Source of the DNA: Silene latifolia
Lineage: Eukaryota; Streptophyta; Magnoliopsida; Caryophyllales; Caryophyllaceae
Assembly (NCBI RefSeq): GCF_048544455.1
Contig: NC_133536.1
Location: 27,344,152 to 27,408,151 of the forward strand
Direction of reading: 5' to 3'
DNA: 64,000 bases
Each line of letters opens with the position of its first letter. Position 1 is the stretch's first letter. The notes under the pieces were generated by a model that saw only the letters and a program-made list of their open reading frames with translations, did no database searches and was not told the origin of the DNA. Positions 10,661 through 22,792 of the stretch are shown here, piece by piece. Both the position numbers and the translations under genes were made by a program.

Positions 10661-13044
10661 ATCACCCCATCTTTTAAAAAGTTTCGTCCTCGAAACTTGA
10701 AAGTATAAATGAAATGTTATAAAAATAAAACTGAAATTGGAATCGGTAACCAAAACATTTAAAAGGTCACTTATCGTAAGAATCAAAACTCTTTCAAAAG
10801 TTTCAATAAAATTTTCCGACAGAACCAGATTCTCATCAAAGGAACGGAAGTGCTCTCGTTGCGCATTCAAGAACATCACATTCCAAATCCAAGATAAGGT
10901 CAAAGGCAAATCATTTGTATAAATCAAAAATCAAAATACTTTCAAAAACATTAATGAAGAGTTTTCAAAAGTATAAGTCTCATTCATGGAACGAAATTGC
11001 TCTTGTCGTGCACACAAGAACGCTAACTTTCCAAGTCAGAGACAAATTTAAAACAAAAACTATTCGCCGACAAGCGTAGAACAAGTTATCAAACGTTTCC
11101 AATAACTAGTTCTAACATCCGATCAACGTTAAAATCAAAATAAAAGAAAGGTAATCTACTCAAATTTTCTTTTGCAAAAAGCCAAAATAGAAATAAAGGT
11201 TTCACCTTTAAACTCAAAGGGGAATCAAATTCCTGAAAATATAATATTAAACTTTGACAAAGGCATCATAATTAGATCAAAGTGAATAGAAATTGGATAA
11301 AATTCACAAAAATCTCAGGTTTAGCAACTCAAACCATGATAAAGAAGTCTATACTTAAAGAACAATTAGAGAATTAAATCGAATTTTCATTTTTCCAAAT
11401 CTTTACAAGTTGGGAAAATTTTGTAATAGTAACATAAATTTTTAACAACGAACAAAAAATGGTAGCTTGAAATATTAGAAACTGTGCGAAATGAAAAGTA
11501 AGTTAGACATCATAGATACAAGTATGCTAAGAGGATTCAAACTTAACTAATCAAAACAACTATGATGAACTTCCTAGGGATACGAACTGAAGCCAGGTCA
11601 ACAAGGATGTCAAAGATAGAGTTTCAAACTTAGAGGAGGAGCATGTTGAAGCGAGGAAGAGAGGTACGGACGGTAACACTTATGGTCGAAGAAGAAGGGA
11701 ATTAGACAAGAAGGGAACGCCAAGTACTTGAATCCCAAATAACATCACTCCCAAGGGTTTCCTCAAAACACTTATGTTACATCATCTTAAGCTATTCCAT
11801 GAAACAAGGTACTTCACTATAAGTGTGATTTCACCACTTCAAATCCTCAAACATCTACTAACCACCTCCATGAGGTCAAGGTCAAAGCTCTTAACAACGC
11901 TATACCCATATCCAACTAGTGTCAATTATGAGCTCCTAAAGATGGTAAACCATCAATCAAAAATCCAAGTTCAAAAGTTCTTTTATACAATCTAACATCC
12001 TAAAGGTATCTCTTTCCAAAATCACATCATAAACCTTACTCCATGTTTTACTCCTAAGGTAACAACGCTCAACCTACTAAGCTTTCAAATCCCAAACATA
12101 AACAACAAAGCCAAGTTCTATAATTTTAGTAACATAGGCAACTCACTCTTAACACACATAATTCCACCTATCACTTATACACACTTATCAAGGAACTAGG
12201 TATAAGAATCACTAAGTATGTCTTATCACGTTACCTAAGTCTTTCTAACATCACGACTTCTCAAAGCCAGGGTTAAGGGTCAGACACAAACAATCTCCTC
12301 AAGAGTCAAGTTTTCCAACCAAGGTCAACATTCCTCACAAGAAAGAGTACTATCAAATGGCGTTAAGGGAGGATAAGCAAGGAACAAAGGACAAGTTAGG
12401 AGTACAAGCGTAGCTTTTAAAGTAAAATAGAAGGGAGTTTAGAAGGAGGATAAGCACCAAGAGATTAAGAATAAGGCGAGATACAAAAAGAACGAGAAAC
12501 ATCTTCAAGGAAGTAAAGCATTCTTCAAAGGTTGAACAAATCTTCAATCCTCAGCAATAGGCACTAAATCTTGATCTTCTTAAAATATAAGTGTCCTTTC
12601 AATGGAACGGAGATACTCTTGGCGATCACTCAAGAACATCAATATTCCAATTCAAAGACATAAAAATACATTTTTACACCAACAAATGATAAAACTAATT
12701 ATCAGACGTCTCCAATAACAAGCTTTAACACTAATTGACGTTAAAACCAGTGAAAAACATTAAAATATTTTCAAAACCTTTAGTTCAAATTTTTTTTATA
12801 ATAAGGGAAATAACCCCATTAGCTATAGATAAGCTCACGGTCATTGATCCAAGAACGCAACAATTATTAAATGACAATCAACAAACAGGTTAGTACCTAA
12901 CAAAGAGCAAACACAAAGAGACTACAACATAAGGTCCTAAGTCTACTCATCCTACCCATCTCTCAAGTTTATTATTTTAAGGTCAAGTTATTTATATTGG
13001 GGTGCACAAACGTGCGTCGGGAGCAAATATGCTCTGATACCAAC
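10661..13044 (-). other. Interior of non-autonomous element; no gene
   Basis: AT-rich, no long frame and no recognisable gag-pol domain. It starts (sense, 13031-13042) with TGGTATCAGAGC, the initiator tRNA-Met primer site, and ends with the polypurine tract AAAAGATGGGGTGAT at 10661-10678. Three imperfect repeats of about 48 bp sit at 10838-10884, 10985-11033 and 12601-12649 (shared frame: GGAACG...CTC...CAAGAAC...TTCCA), each followed by further weaker similarity. A short residue of a chromovirus pol C-terminus (AAACTTTTTAAAAG block) is all that is left of coding sequence. Confidence 0.75.
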
Positions 13045-13786
13045 TGTGACACCCTCACCAGTATCATACTACCATTATCACCAAGCTCATCCTATGGTAA
13101 TCAATTCACAACACTCACTAGTAAGCAAGTTATAAACTTTAAGCCCCACACACAATCCCATGCAATATATCTCTTCGTTTGCATCCAATTCCAATTTGTT
13201 CCCAAGCTTAGTGTAATTATCGCAATCAATACTCCAAGTCCCAACTCACCACAAATTAATATTAATCAAACAATAGAAAGTACTATAGGTACTACGATTA
13301 TATAGCAACACAATCAATCATCACTTTATATAATTTAAACACACAAAAAAAACACGTATAAATTACATATAATCATAAAACCCCGAACAATAATAATTAT
13401 AGTAGGATCGGTAGAATCGTGTTACCTTAAACGCCCCTTATTCTTCGAATAAATGGTCCACAAGGCACGAGCCTCACTCCGGGTCTTCGAATCCTTCATA
13501 AAAGGGCAAGAAAACGGAATAAAGAAGCTAAAAGACGACACTTTTATAAGACGGCGAAAGACGAAACCACTACAAAAAGGAAACTTTCTTACCTTAAAAG
13601 GAGGAGGAAGGAAAGGGGAAGAGAATGGTACAAAAATTACGGAATTTGGTCGAGAAATGGGCCGGGATCTGAGGTTGAATGTCGACGGAAAAATGGTGAT
13701 TTGGGGTTCTGTTGATTGTTGTTGTTGCTGGTGAGTTCGAAAAGGAAAAAAAAGAAGTGACGGGTGGGGACGAGGTAGTGCAACAC

Positions 13787-13837
<51 letters not shown>

Positions 13838-14414
13838 ACACCAGCTAGCTTGCTAGCTACTAATTATACGTACGTTTCTTCATCGTTAAGTAATTTCGCT
13901 CGTTTTTAAAACCGCCTCGAGTTAATAAAATCGGTTTTTAGTAAAAGTTTCAGTAATAAAACGGAATTAATAATAAATAAATTTAATGAGTGAAAATAAA
14001 ATAAACTCAGCTAGTTAACGTAAATAATACAATATCAGCTTGAATCGGAATTATTAGCGATTTTTACAAAACTAACGAATATTAATAAAAAAATTGCTAA
14101 TTTAGTGAAATAAGCTCAAAATAGCTAATTGGACGGTTTTGTTCCCAAAATCCATCTCGGGTTCACTTAAAACAACTTTCATAAGGACTCGTAAAGAAAC
14201 GGAAATTATTAAATAACTAAACTCGAACTAACTTCAATAAACTCGAACTAACTTTAAATAAACTTATTAATGATTATTAAAATTAACGTATCGAATTATG
14301 ATGAAATTATTTAATTAGCTAAGCATATATATATAAATCGTTAAATGATGTAATTAAATTCAAAATAGCAATTAAAAGAATTTTATCCAACTTAATAAAA
14401 TACGGGGTGTTACA
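13045..14414 (-). repeat. Chromovirus-like 5' LTR
   Basis: 1,370 bp; nearly identical to 9241-10660 except for the AAT run (16 units at 13787-13834), one base in an A-run and scattered substitutions. Confidence 0.93.
13787..13834. repeat. (AAT)16 microsatellite in LTR
   Basis: Uninterrupted; preceded by CAACAC where the other LTR has CAACAT. Confidence 0.97.
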
Positions 14415-14419
14415 ATTCT

Positions 14420-14581
14420 ATACTGACCATCAGGCTTCTCTTCCAGGATTTAGTAGCCTGCTTGCTATAATATTCTTCAACAGCTAAATAGTAGTTAGAT
14501 TTGTCCGGTCTCTGGATGCCTTAGTCAGCCTAGTTGGGTCAGGCCAGGTAAGAGTCAGGCCAGGCTAAACTGGGCCTAACA
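14420..14581 (-). repeat. Tat-like 5' LTR, outer part
   Basis: Continues the LTR after the ATTCT duplication and ends ...GCCTAACA, giving a sense start TGTTAGGCC. LINE A coding sequence follows without a gap. Confidence 0.72.
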
Positions 14582-16476
14582 TCCTATAATTGATAGCAGA
14601 GTGACTAAAAATACTTTCGAGAACATTATTCAATCTTCTTGCACTCAATTATCGGAATGGAAAGCGAATTATCTATCTCAAGCAGGTAGACTAGTTCTTG
14701 TCAATGCTAATTTCGCCGCGAAGGGAACTTTTCAGATGCAAAGCTTCCTTCTCTCTTCATCGATCCATAATAGATTAGATAAAATTAACAGAGACTTTCT
14801 TTGGAATAAGAATCCTTCCCAGCGGTCTCCTAATTTGGTTGGTTGGCATAAAGTTTGTTTACCAAAGTCGGTTGGTGGTTTAGGAATTAAATCTTCTGAA
14901 GCAGCTAATAAAGCTCTTCAAATGAAACTTTTATGGAAAATTCTTATGGATAAGGAAAGTATTTGGGTCAAAGTGGTATCTAAAAAATACTTGAGAAATT
15001 GTTCACTCTTTGATCATAAGCCTAATTCAGCCTCTTCTTGGCAATGGCGTAAACTAATGAGTCTTCGGACTCTATTTAGAAAAGGACTGAGATGGCAGGT
15101 AGGTAATGGTAGCAATATTAAGTTTTGGTCTGATAATTGGGTTTTTTCACACCCACTTACAAGCAGTTTGGTTGATGATGATAGTAACCACGATCTTAAT
15201 CTTTTGGTTAAAGATTTCATAACCTCAAACAAGCAATGGGATGTTTGTAAATTATCCAGTTTAATGAATAATGATATTATTAATCTTTTGGTTAAAGATT
15301 TCATAACCTCAAACAAGCAATGGGATGTTTGTAAATTATCCAGTTTAGTGAATAATGATATTATTAATCAAATTACTAACATTCCAGTGCCACATAATGA
15401 TATTCCAGATACCCTTATTTGGGGGTTGTCCGTAGATGGAAATTTATCTACCAAAACAGCAACTTGGTTAGCGCAAGGTTTGTTCGACCAAGCTCTTGTC
15501 AAATGTGAATTTCAGTGGATTTGGAAATTGAATATTTCTCCTAAATTGAAATTTTTTCTTTGGAAAGCCTGTGTTGACGGCTTTCCAACGAAAAGTAGAC
15601 TTCTCAAGAGTCATATTGATGTCCCACCTCATTGTGTTCTGTGCAACAATCCTATTGAAAACAAAGATCATTTCTTTTACGAATGTCCCTTGATTGGGTC
15701 TGTCATCCAAGACCTGAACATTATTAGTTTCAACGAGTTTTTGTCAAACTATGATACTATTACAAATCAAAGTTTTCGAACGAAACTTAATTATCTCAAG
15801 GATTTAATTCCAAAAGATGACTTTATAAAGATTATCTTTATTTGGTGGAATGCATGGTTCCATAGAAGTGATATTATCTTTAATAATGTTAATTTAAGTA
15901 TCAGCAAACTTATTACTTTATGTAATAATAGCACTAAGACATGGAATGTGACTAGATTTAAGGATCTCAACAATCCTGAGGTAGAAGAGTCAACTAGAAA
16001 CAATTCTAGTAAGGAAGAGATTTGGTGGGAAAAACCTACAAACGGTTTCCTAAAGCTAAATTTTGACGGATCGAGAATAGAAGGTAATAAAGCTGCTTTA
16101 GGATATTCTATAAGAGATCACAATGGTAAAGTCGTTTTGTTGGGAGCAAAAAAGTGCGGATCCAATAACATCCTTATTGCGGAAGCACTTGCTTTAAAAG
16201 AAGGTATTTTAGCAGCTAAATACTTAGGAATCTCAAAGTTAATTGTGGAGGGTGATAACTTATGTGTTATTAACTCGATTCGAGGTACTTGGCAAATTCC
16301 GTGGGAAATTTCTAGTATTATCAAGGATGTGAAATTAGACCTTCATTTTTTCGATGAAGTAATAATTAAACATTGCTTCCGTGAAGCCAACAAGGTTGCT
16401 GACTTCATGGCTTCAGTTGGACATTCATGTCCAACTCTTTCGAGGTGGTTTGATAGCCGGTGGCTTCAACTTACCT
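14582..16476 (+). pseudogene. LINE A ORF2, 3' half (RT end, zinc region, RNase H)
   Basis: Plant L1-type LINE protein that copies its own RNA into DNA. The open frame enters from the insertion junction (PIIDSRVTKNTFENII), so the endonuclease and RT core are lost. Visible: SEWKANYLSQAGRLVL (end of RT), VGWHKVCLPKSVGGLGIK, WRWQVGNGSNIKFW, the zinc-binding FFLWKACVDGFPTKSRL with CVLCNNPIENKDHFFYEC, and an RNase H domain with catalytic residues in NFDGS, AEALAL, EGDN and NKVADFM. An 84-bp in-frame tandem duplication lies at 15201-15368. The natural end is not at 16523: that stop lies in the Athila-4 LTR. The frame resumes at 28416 and ends at 28466-28468. Confidence 0.93.
15201..15368 (+). repeat. 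84-bp tandem duplication inside LINE A
   Basis: Two 84-bp units (15201-15284, 15285-15368) with one difference, adding 28 codons (LLVKDFITSNKQWDVC...) in frame between the RT tail and zinc region. Confidence 0.95.
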
Positions 16477-17748
16477 TGATACCGTCGTTTAGTACCAAAA
16501 TTAAATTTATAATTCCAAACTAAAACTATAGCTAGTGATAGTAAGTGTCGAACCACAGAGAGACAAGGTTGATTTTGTTTGCTATTTTTCAGTCTATAAA
16601 GTAACGATTAATTGGGGGTTTTGAAATCGATTGATTAACTGGCTAATTGCTAAAATGAATATTCTTAACAAGATAAAAAGAGGATCGGGAATTTCGGTTC
16701 ACCATGGCAAATAACAGGTCAGTCAAGCAACAGAGGTCTTATAATACGGTCTCAGGGAAGATAAGCTAGTCTTTCGATCGAAGCTCAAATAACCTCACGG
16801 TCTAATAATTCCCTAGAATTTATCAAAGCTTTCACTCAAGAGAAATTCTGAATCTAACGATAAATCAAATTACCAATCTTTCAATCTAGCAAAGGAATTT
16901 ATCAAAAGATAACAAGACCAAAACGGAAGAACTCATGCTACACAACAATCCTAATTTCATACCATGGCTCACCTAATTCCCAATCAAAGGAATTACCTAC
17001 GCATAATCATAACTACACTAATTGCGAAATTAATAATAAAGAACAAATTCAACATGATGGAATCTAACTAACACAAAGGGGAAGAAATCAATTGCTGAAA
17101 TTAATTGATGAAACAAGAATCAAAATAACAAGTGAAAATAAGGAAAGGAAGAATTGCATAAAAAACTTACTAATTGAATATCAAGAACCAAGCATTCATA
17201 CCAAAGGTTTCCGTCTCAAGCTAGATCTGAAAACTAAGTTTTTTTCAGGATGAAAAGCATAACCTAAAAGTTGCTGCGTTCTACTGATAAAAAGATACTG
17301 AAAGTTAATTACAAGTTGGGCTTTTAAAAGTCTAACACGGAAAATTAAACGTCAAAAAATCAGTCGATCGATCGTCAAGACGGTCGATCGACTAAACATG
17401 CGAACAAAAGAGCTTCGCCCTGAGCTCCGGTGGTCGATCGATCAAAGGCTTAGTCGATCGACCAAAATGCTTGTGCAAAGGCTGGCTCCTTGTTGCTTCC
17501 AATCAACTCTTCACTCCTTGCACGCATCCCAAGGTGAGTGAATGAACTCTCCTTCCTCTTGGCTTCCTTGAACTTGCTTCCGGAGGACGAACTTGGCTTG
17601 ATTCAGCCTACTTCCACGCATTCCTACAATAAATCATAGAAAATGCAAAGTAAACCGTTTCGGGAGAAATAGTAGCCTTAAGCTATCAATTATGCATGGA
17701 AATACGTGCCAAAACCACAGATAAAGTGTATAGAATATGCACGTATCA
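16477..17748 (-). repeat. Athila-4 3' LTR
   Basis: 1,272 bp, TGATACC...CGTATCA. Palindromes TCGATCGA at 17364, 17384, 17434 and 17454. No gene inside. Confidence 0.95.
17364..17461. repeat. Palindrome array in Athila-4 3' LTR
   Basis: Four TCGATCGA copies as two pairs: spacing 20, 50, 20. The matching array in the 5' LTR is 28034-28129. Confidence 0.9.
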
Positions 17749-19327
17749 AATCTCCCCAAACCAAACCTTGCTTGTCCCCAAGCAAGCACTATGACCCGTA
17801 TAAAAAAAACTAAATGGAAAGGAGTACATTTCAGAGCTAACTACAAGTCAATGCTAAACCATTTAATGCCCAAAGTCAACTACTGTAAAGCTTAAATCAA
17901 GCGAACAAATTTATGCATATCATAGAATTAAGTCGGGCGTTCGACCTTGCAAGACTCATACAATCGGACTCTCCCGGATCGCTCTTCTCTCAGCAAAGCA
18001 AATGGTAAGATAATATGTAAAGAGAGGGAAGAAAAGTATAGTCTCTCACCTAGACTGCGACCGACAAAACATGTATGCTTGACTAGCATGAATAATGATT
18101 CTATTTACCGTACATACGCATAACCACCGTCAAGGACTATCACATGCCGAACTATTGCAAAATTTTGATAAGTGAGGCTAAGTGGGAAAGAAGGGGCAAA
18201 ACAATTATGGGAAAGTGAAGGTAAGAGCCAAGCTAGTACCTAACGAACCATCAGAAACCGAATCCCGTTCTTCCAACTTAATAAAAAAATAACCATGCCT
18301 TTATTGACTATGCAACAAAAAAAAAATCCAAACGAACGCCTCCAAATCAAGAGGTAAGCGCATGAGGCGTGTCTTTATTTCAGCCAAGACTCTTTTTTTT
18401 TTTCTTTTTTTTTTTTTTCATTTTTTCTTTCTTCTTCATTTTTCAGGCTGAAGTAAATCCTTCACTTCTCAAAAATACCCGCTCCAACATTACAAGAGCG
18501 AACCAAAACAACTTAAATCAACAAATTCCTCTACTACCTCCTAGCTTGGCACAATGGTAGGCTAAGTATGGGATGTAGTTGAGGGCAACTGGCAATTTTG
18601 GCTTATAGTGGAGTTAATGGGGTAAAATGAGAAAGGGGAGGATGCAATGGTTCTCTAAACATGCAATACCGACCACAAACCAATGCGTATAAGCAATAAG
18701 CAATCAAAACTCATACACGTGCAAAACATGAAATGAAGTGAGTAACTACTCTCAAACCTAAATTAACCGGTCATAAATGTCACCAGTTATAGGCTCTATA
18801 TCTCAGAAGGTATAAGTAGTTTGCCAAAAGTAATGAGTCAAGTCTAATTGCCCGAAATGGATTCCATAACAAAATTTGAAAGATCACTTCTAATTCTTGC
18901 TAAGCAGTTATGAAAAGGCAAGGAATGGCATATTTGACTAATAGAGCAAAATCATCATTAACAACTCCAATCCGACTCAACTATATGCATAAGTAAACGT
19001 GATATTTTTTTGTTTATTTTTCGATTTTTTCTATATATTTTTTTTTTGAATGGTGAAAATAAAAACAAATGCAAGCAGAAATGCACTAAACATGTGACGG
19101 AAATGCAATAAAAAAAAAACAAATGCAGATGCAAAACAAAAGGCATATGCAAATATCCTCCCCAAACCAAAACGCACAATGTCCCCATTGTGCTCAACAG
19201 CAAATCACCAGCAGAAAAATGGGAGAATAAAAGCATAAAAAAGTAAAAGGAAGCGAAAAGAGAAAGGAAAATAACTCACAAAATACGACTTCCCCAAACC
19301 AGCCAAAAACGGGGAGGTCGCCAGCAT
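17749..19327 (-). other. Athila-4 3' noncoding region with polypurine tract and hairpins
   Basis: Polypurine tract GGTTTGGGGAGATT (sense) at 17749-17762, followed by an 8-bp hairpin: CTTGCTTG 17767-17774 with CAAGCAAG 17779-17786. A T-rich stretch lies at 18390-18440. A second polypurine-like word at 19158-19168 is beside the stem GCACAATG 19174-19181 / CATTGTGC 19186-19193. A third, at 19291-19300, is enclosed by CGACTTCCCC 19286-19295 and GGGGAGGTCG 19311-19320 (one mismatch). No gene seen. Confidence 0.75.
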
Positions 19328-20827
19328 CTAATCTCCACCCTCGTAGTCAGAGTCTCTGTCCTCGTCGGACCCCGACTCACTCTCCTCCTCCTCCTCAGCA
19401 GCAGGAGTAGCTCTCCTGGAAACGGAGGGAGTGGCTCTCCTGGAAGTGGAGGGACCAGTAGTGGTGGTGGTAGGAGGGGGTCTCCTAGCAGCCTGAGGGT
19501 AGCCACCCACAGGGGGAACAAAGTAAGAAGGGTGAGCCCAGTCACCCTGTGGAAGCATCCCCCCCCCCCGAGCTAGCTCGTCGTAGACCGGGAACAGGGC
19601 GATGGCCGTGTCCAATCTGTGTTCGTTGAAGCTCCTGCACAAATCACCCAAGACACGTGACATTGCCCTCTGGTCCATGACCGGAGGGACAACTAAGGGA
19701 GTAGGTGGTCGAAAAGTGGAGGTGCCAACAGTGGGAGCAGTGGAGGTAGGGGGGTGCCTGTGAAGAGGAGGCACGAGCCCTCCTCGAAGTGCCAGCAGAA
19801 GGCGTGGCCGCCACCAAAGGAAGCCTGTAACTAGGCAAGGGCGGCCTAGCAGCCCCCTCAAAAGTGGTGAGGGGCAGGACAGGAGGGTAGCCGGTGACAG
19901 GGATGCGGTCACAGATGAAAGAGTCAATCTTCCACCGCATCTGTCTATCGACCCAATAGACACCCTGCGCGTAACGGAGGTCCATAAAACGCAGCTCAGG
20001 GTCAATGGGGTCCTCCTGTCGAGGGAAAAGTAAAACAAGGCGGTTGGCGATACGTGTCACCAAACCGCCACAGGCAATGGTGGTCAAGGTGCCCTCACTT
20101 ACAGTCTGAAAGTGAGCGGCGGTCAAGTAGGCAATGTTATAGATGCGGGCTCTCCGACGCTCAACGTTCAGATAACCCGCCAAAATCGAAAGCTCAATAT
20201 TATTCACGTTATTAGACTCTTTACGGCCAAAAATGGTATTACCCATTAGCCGTAGAAAATAACGAAGAGGGGGCAAGTGGATGGAAGTGCCCGTTCTCCT
20301 CGACCCGTAAGTGTCACCGATACAAGACCACATGGTCCGGTGAGTGTCAGAGGGTCCGAGGTTCTGCCCTCGGAGTAAAGACCCAGAAAAACCGCAAAAT
20401 CAGCAAGTATCAGAGAATAATTAACATTAAAAAGTCGAAAGGAAATGCAGGGTTTGGTCTCATCAGCCTCAAAGGCTTCGGAATCAAAAGCGTAAGAGGA
20501 AACGAATTCAAGGGTCAAAACATAATATGTGAACTCAGCCATGTCCACAAGACCTATCATACCCGTCCCATTTAGCAGGGACACGACCGACTCATAACAG
20601 CCTAGATTCTCCAAAGTGTCTTTGTGGAGAAACCGGGTAGCTGTGACCTTTACAGTCGAAACAAAGAAGGAGAATTTAGCGCGCTTAATAGGTTTATCAA
20701 AGATAACCTGCGGATAGTCAGGTAGACTATCCGTAGTGGATTCTATCATCAGAGGCGGTCCGCGTGGCCGCTTAGCAGGCCGTTGGCTCGACTGCCCTTC
20801 CTGCATTGGCTCCTTCCCTTTTGTCAT
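19328..20827 (-). pseudogene. Athila ORF-1-type accessory gene, frameshifted
   Basis: Extra gene between integrase and 3' LTR, resembling the 'Athila ORF-1 / retrotransposon ORF-1' proteins of plants; its role is unknown. The start (MTKGKEPMQEG) is followed by a basic, nuclear-signal-like RPAKRPRG, then FLHKDTLENLGCYESVVSLL, YYVLTLEFVSSY and SFRLFNVNYSL..DFAVFLGL. One missing base near 20340 moves the frame (MWSCIGDTYGS, LPPLRYFLRLMGNTIFGR, EDPIDPELRFMDLRYA). A second shift near 19750 leads to a Pro/Thr-rich part and a strongly acidic end (EEEEESESGSDEDRD). It may include an 11-base C-run at 19559-19569. The open pieces together cover about 500 codons. Some authors call such genes env-like; I see no clear signal peptide or membrane segment here. 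Confidence 0.75.
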
Positions 20828-21754
20828 TCTTGTGCCTGCAAAAGAATCAAATTAGCAATAATTAACCAACTTAAGTTTCAATTTCTAGAAACCCAAATCA
20901 AAATCAGACGATCCACGCAAATTAGGGTTTCGAAATTTTTGGGGCAAACTAAAATAACCGTCTCCCAGTTGCTAATTAGTGTCGAAAATCAAAGGGGAAA
21001 GGCTAGAATAAGCAATTAAAGTATATAAATGACCAGAAATCACACCCTAAAATCGTTTTCCCCAAATCGATTTTTTTCGTCTCAAGGGCACATTACTCGA
21101 AAATTTCGCATGGAGCTTCAGCAAAACTCGAATAAAAAGCATGAAGATGGAATTAGAGACATACCTTGAAGAACTTTGAAGATTAAAGCAATAAAAATCA
21201 AGTGATTAGGACGGGATGTAGGTGAAAATCGCAGCAGGGGAGAACTTAGGGTTTCTTTTGTTTTTCAGATTTTTGGGAAGTGAATGAATGAGAAAATAAG
21301 GATGAAAACTTCCCTTATTAAGTGCCTCTGAACCCGCGGACTGGTCGATCGACTAATTGACCTAGTCGATCGACCACCTCTCTATCACAGTACCTTCTGT
21401 TCTCTTTGTGTCAGTCGATCGACTGAACCTCCTGGTCGATCGGCTGAAAGACCTGGCAATTTAGCTCAAATTCGTCAAACTTGTTTCCCGACTTAATCCC
21501 CGTTTGTCTCACAATATCCAGTAAATCACTTACGCACTTTGCATAAAATAAATTCCTGCGGAAATCATCAAAGGCGTACAATTTTCCCAAACCAAGAAAT
21601 CGCAAATGCATGAAATGAAAGGAAACAAAACAAGAAAACTTAAAATGCAAATTGAAAAAAAAACAAAAGTGAAATCCTAAATTACAAAATAACTACAACC
21701 TGGGTTGCCTCCCAGTTAGCGCTGGTTTAAGAGGTCCCGCACGACCTTGTTACC
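20828..21754 (-). other. Spacer between integrase and accessory gene, with palindromes
   Basis: No credible gene. Palindromes TCGATCGA at 21345, 21366, 21415 and a variant TCGATCGG at 21436 give spacings 21, 49, 21, almost the LTR pattern. The spacer could carry a promoter or splice acceptor for the accessory gene; I see nothing decisive. Confidence 0.7.
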
Positions 21755-22792
21755 TCACTTTTCATCATCTGATAGCGGATCGAAGTACAAGACCTCGACC
21801 TTCCCAACATATGCATCTGATCCATGATAGTGCTTCACATATTGGCCATTTACCTTGAACCTTTCTCTAGCAGAGGTCTCCAATTCAACTGATCCGAACT
21901 TTGTGACAGCTGTGACCGTATAGGGGCCGCCGGTCCACCTGGATTTCAGCTTACCAGGAAATAAACGGATACGAGCGTTAAAAAGAAGTAACTTATCGCC
22001 AATATGGAACTCGCGCTTGATGATTCTCTTGTCGTGCCAGCGCTTTGATTTCTCCTTGTAGATCCTTGCATTGTCATAGGCCAGCAGCCTAAATTCCTCC
22101 AGCTCATTCAGCTGTGTCATGCGTTTCTCACGAGAGAGGTTAGGATCCAAATTCAAATCACAAATAGCCCACCAAGACTTACGCTCTAACTCAACAGGTA
22201 AATGACATGTCTTACCATATATCAATCGGTATGGAGACATCCCGATTGGCGTTTTAAACGCAGTTCTATAAGCCCATAAGACATCATCCAACTTAAGACT
22301 CCAATCTTTCCGTGATTTAGAAACAACTTTAGCTAAGACTTCTTTCAACTCTCTGTTAGAAACCTCAACCTGACCACTAGTTTGGGGATGATACCCCAAA
22401 CCTCTACGATGTTGGACACCGAATTTAGTCAATAAAGCACTAAGTTGTTTCTCTTTAAAATGCATTCCCCCATCGCTAATGACAACCCAAGGGACACCAA
22501 AACGAGGAAAAATGATCTTTTTAAACAGTTTAATCACGGCCTTTGCATCGCAGTGGGGAGTAGCAATAGCTTCTACCCATTTGGATACATAATCTACAGC
22601 TACGAGGATATATTTATTACCTTGACTGCTCGGAAAAGGTCCTTGATAATCGATGCCCCAGACATCGAAAATCTCAACCTCCAGAATGCCTACCTGTGGC
22701 ATCTCATGTCTCTTGGAAATATTCCCCGATCTTTGACAAGCATCGCACTCAAAGAACAAAAGCTGCGACAATCTGCATGCAAAGTTGGCCAA
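21755..22792 (-). CDS. Athila-4 integrase, core and C-terminal domains (open)
   Basis: 345 codons open, the best-preserved integrase here. It catalyses cDNA insertion. After a short out-of-frame start it has [11 protein letters not shown] (end of the zinc domain), [10 protein letters not shown] (first catalytic Asp), [22 protein letters not shown] (second Asp), [19 protein letters not shown] (catalytic Glu in the QVEVSNRE block), [24 protein letters not shown], and a basic C-terminal part ([28 protein letters not shown]). The stop follows LSDDEK. The only break is at its N-terminus, where the zinc finger His residues are in the neighbouring frame (22690-23649). Confidence 0.93.
   Translation of the reverse strand: MANFACRLSQLLFFECDACQRSGNISKRHEMPQVGILEVEIFDVWGIDYQGPFPSSQGNKYILVAVDYVSKWVEAIATPHCDAKAVIKLFKKIIFPRFGVPWVVISDGGMHFKEKQLSALLTKFGVQHRRGLGYHPQTSGQVEVSNRELKEVLAKVVSKSRKDWSLKLDDVLWAYRTAFKTPIGMSPYRLIYGKTCHLPVELERKSWWAICDLNLDPNLSREKRMTQLNELEEFRLLAYDNARIYKEKSKRWHDKRIIKREFHIGDKLLLFNARIRLFPGKLKSRWTGGPYTVTAVTKFGSVELETSARERFKVNGQYVKHYHGSDAYVGKVEVLYFDPLSDDEK

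Noticed and set aside
14601..16523. A complete 640-residue host gene
   Set aside because: It is a LINE fragment: the 5' edge is a transposon junction and the last 15 codons come from the Athila-4 LTR.
19328..20827. Calling the Athila-4 accessory gene a viral envelope
   Set aside because: No signal peptide, no membrane helix and no cleavage motif are visible; resemblance is to Athila ORF-1-type proteins of unknown role.
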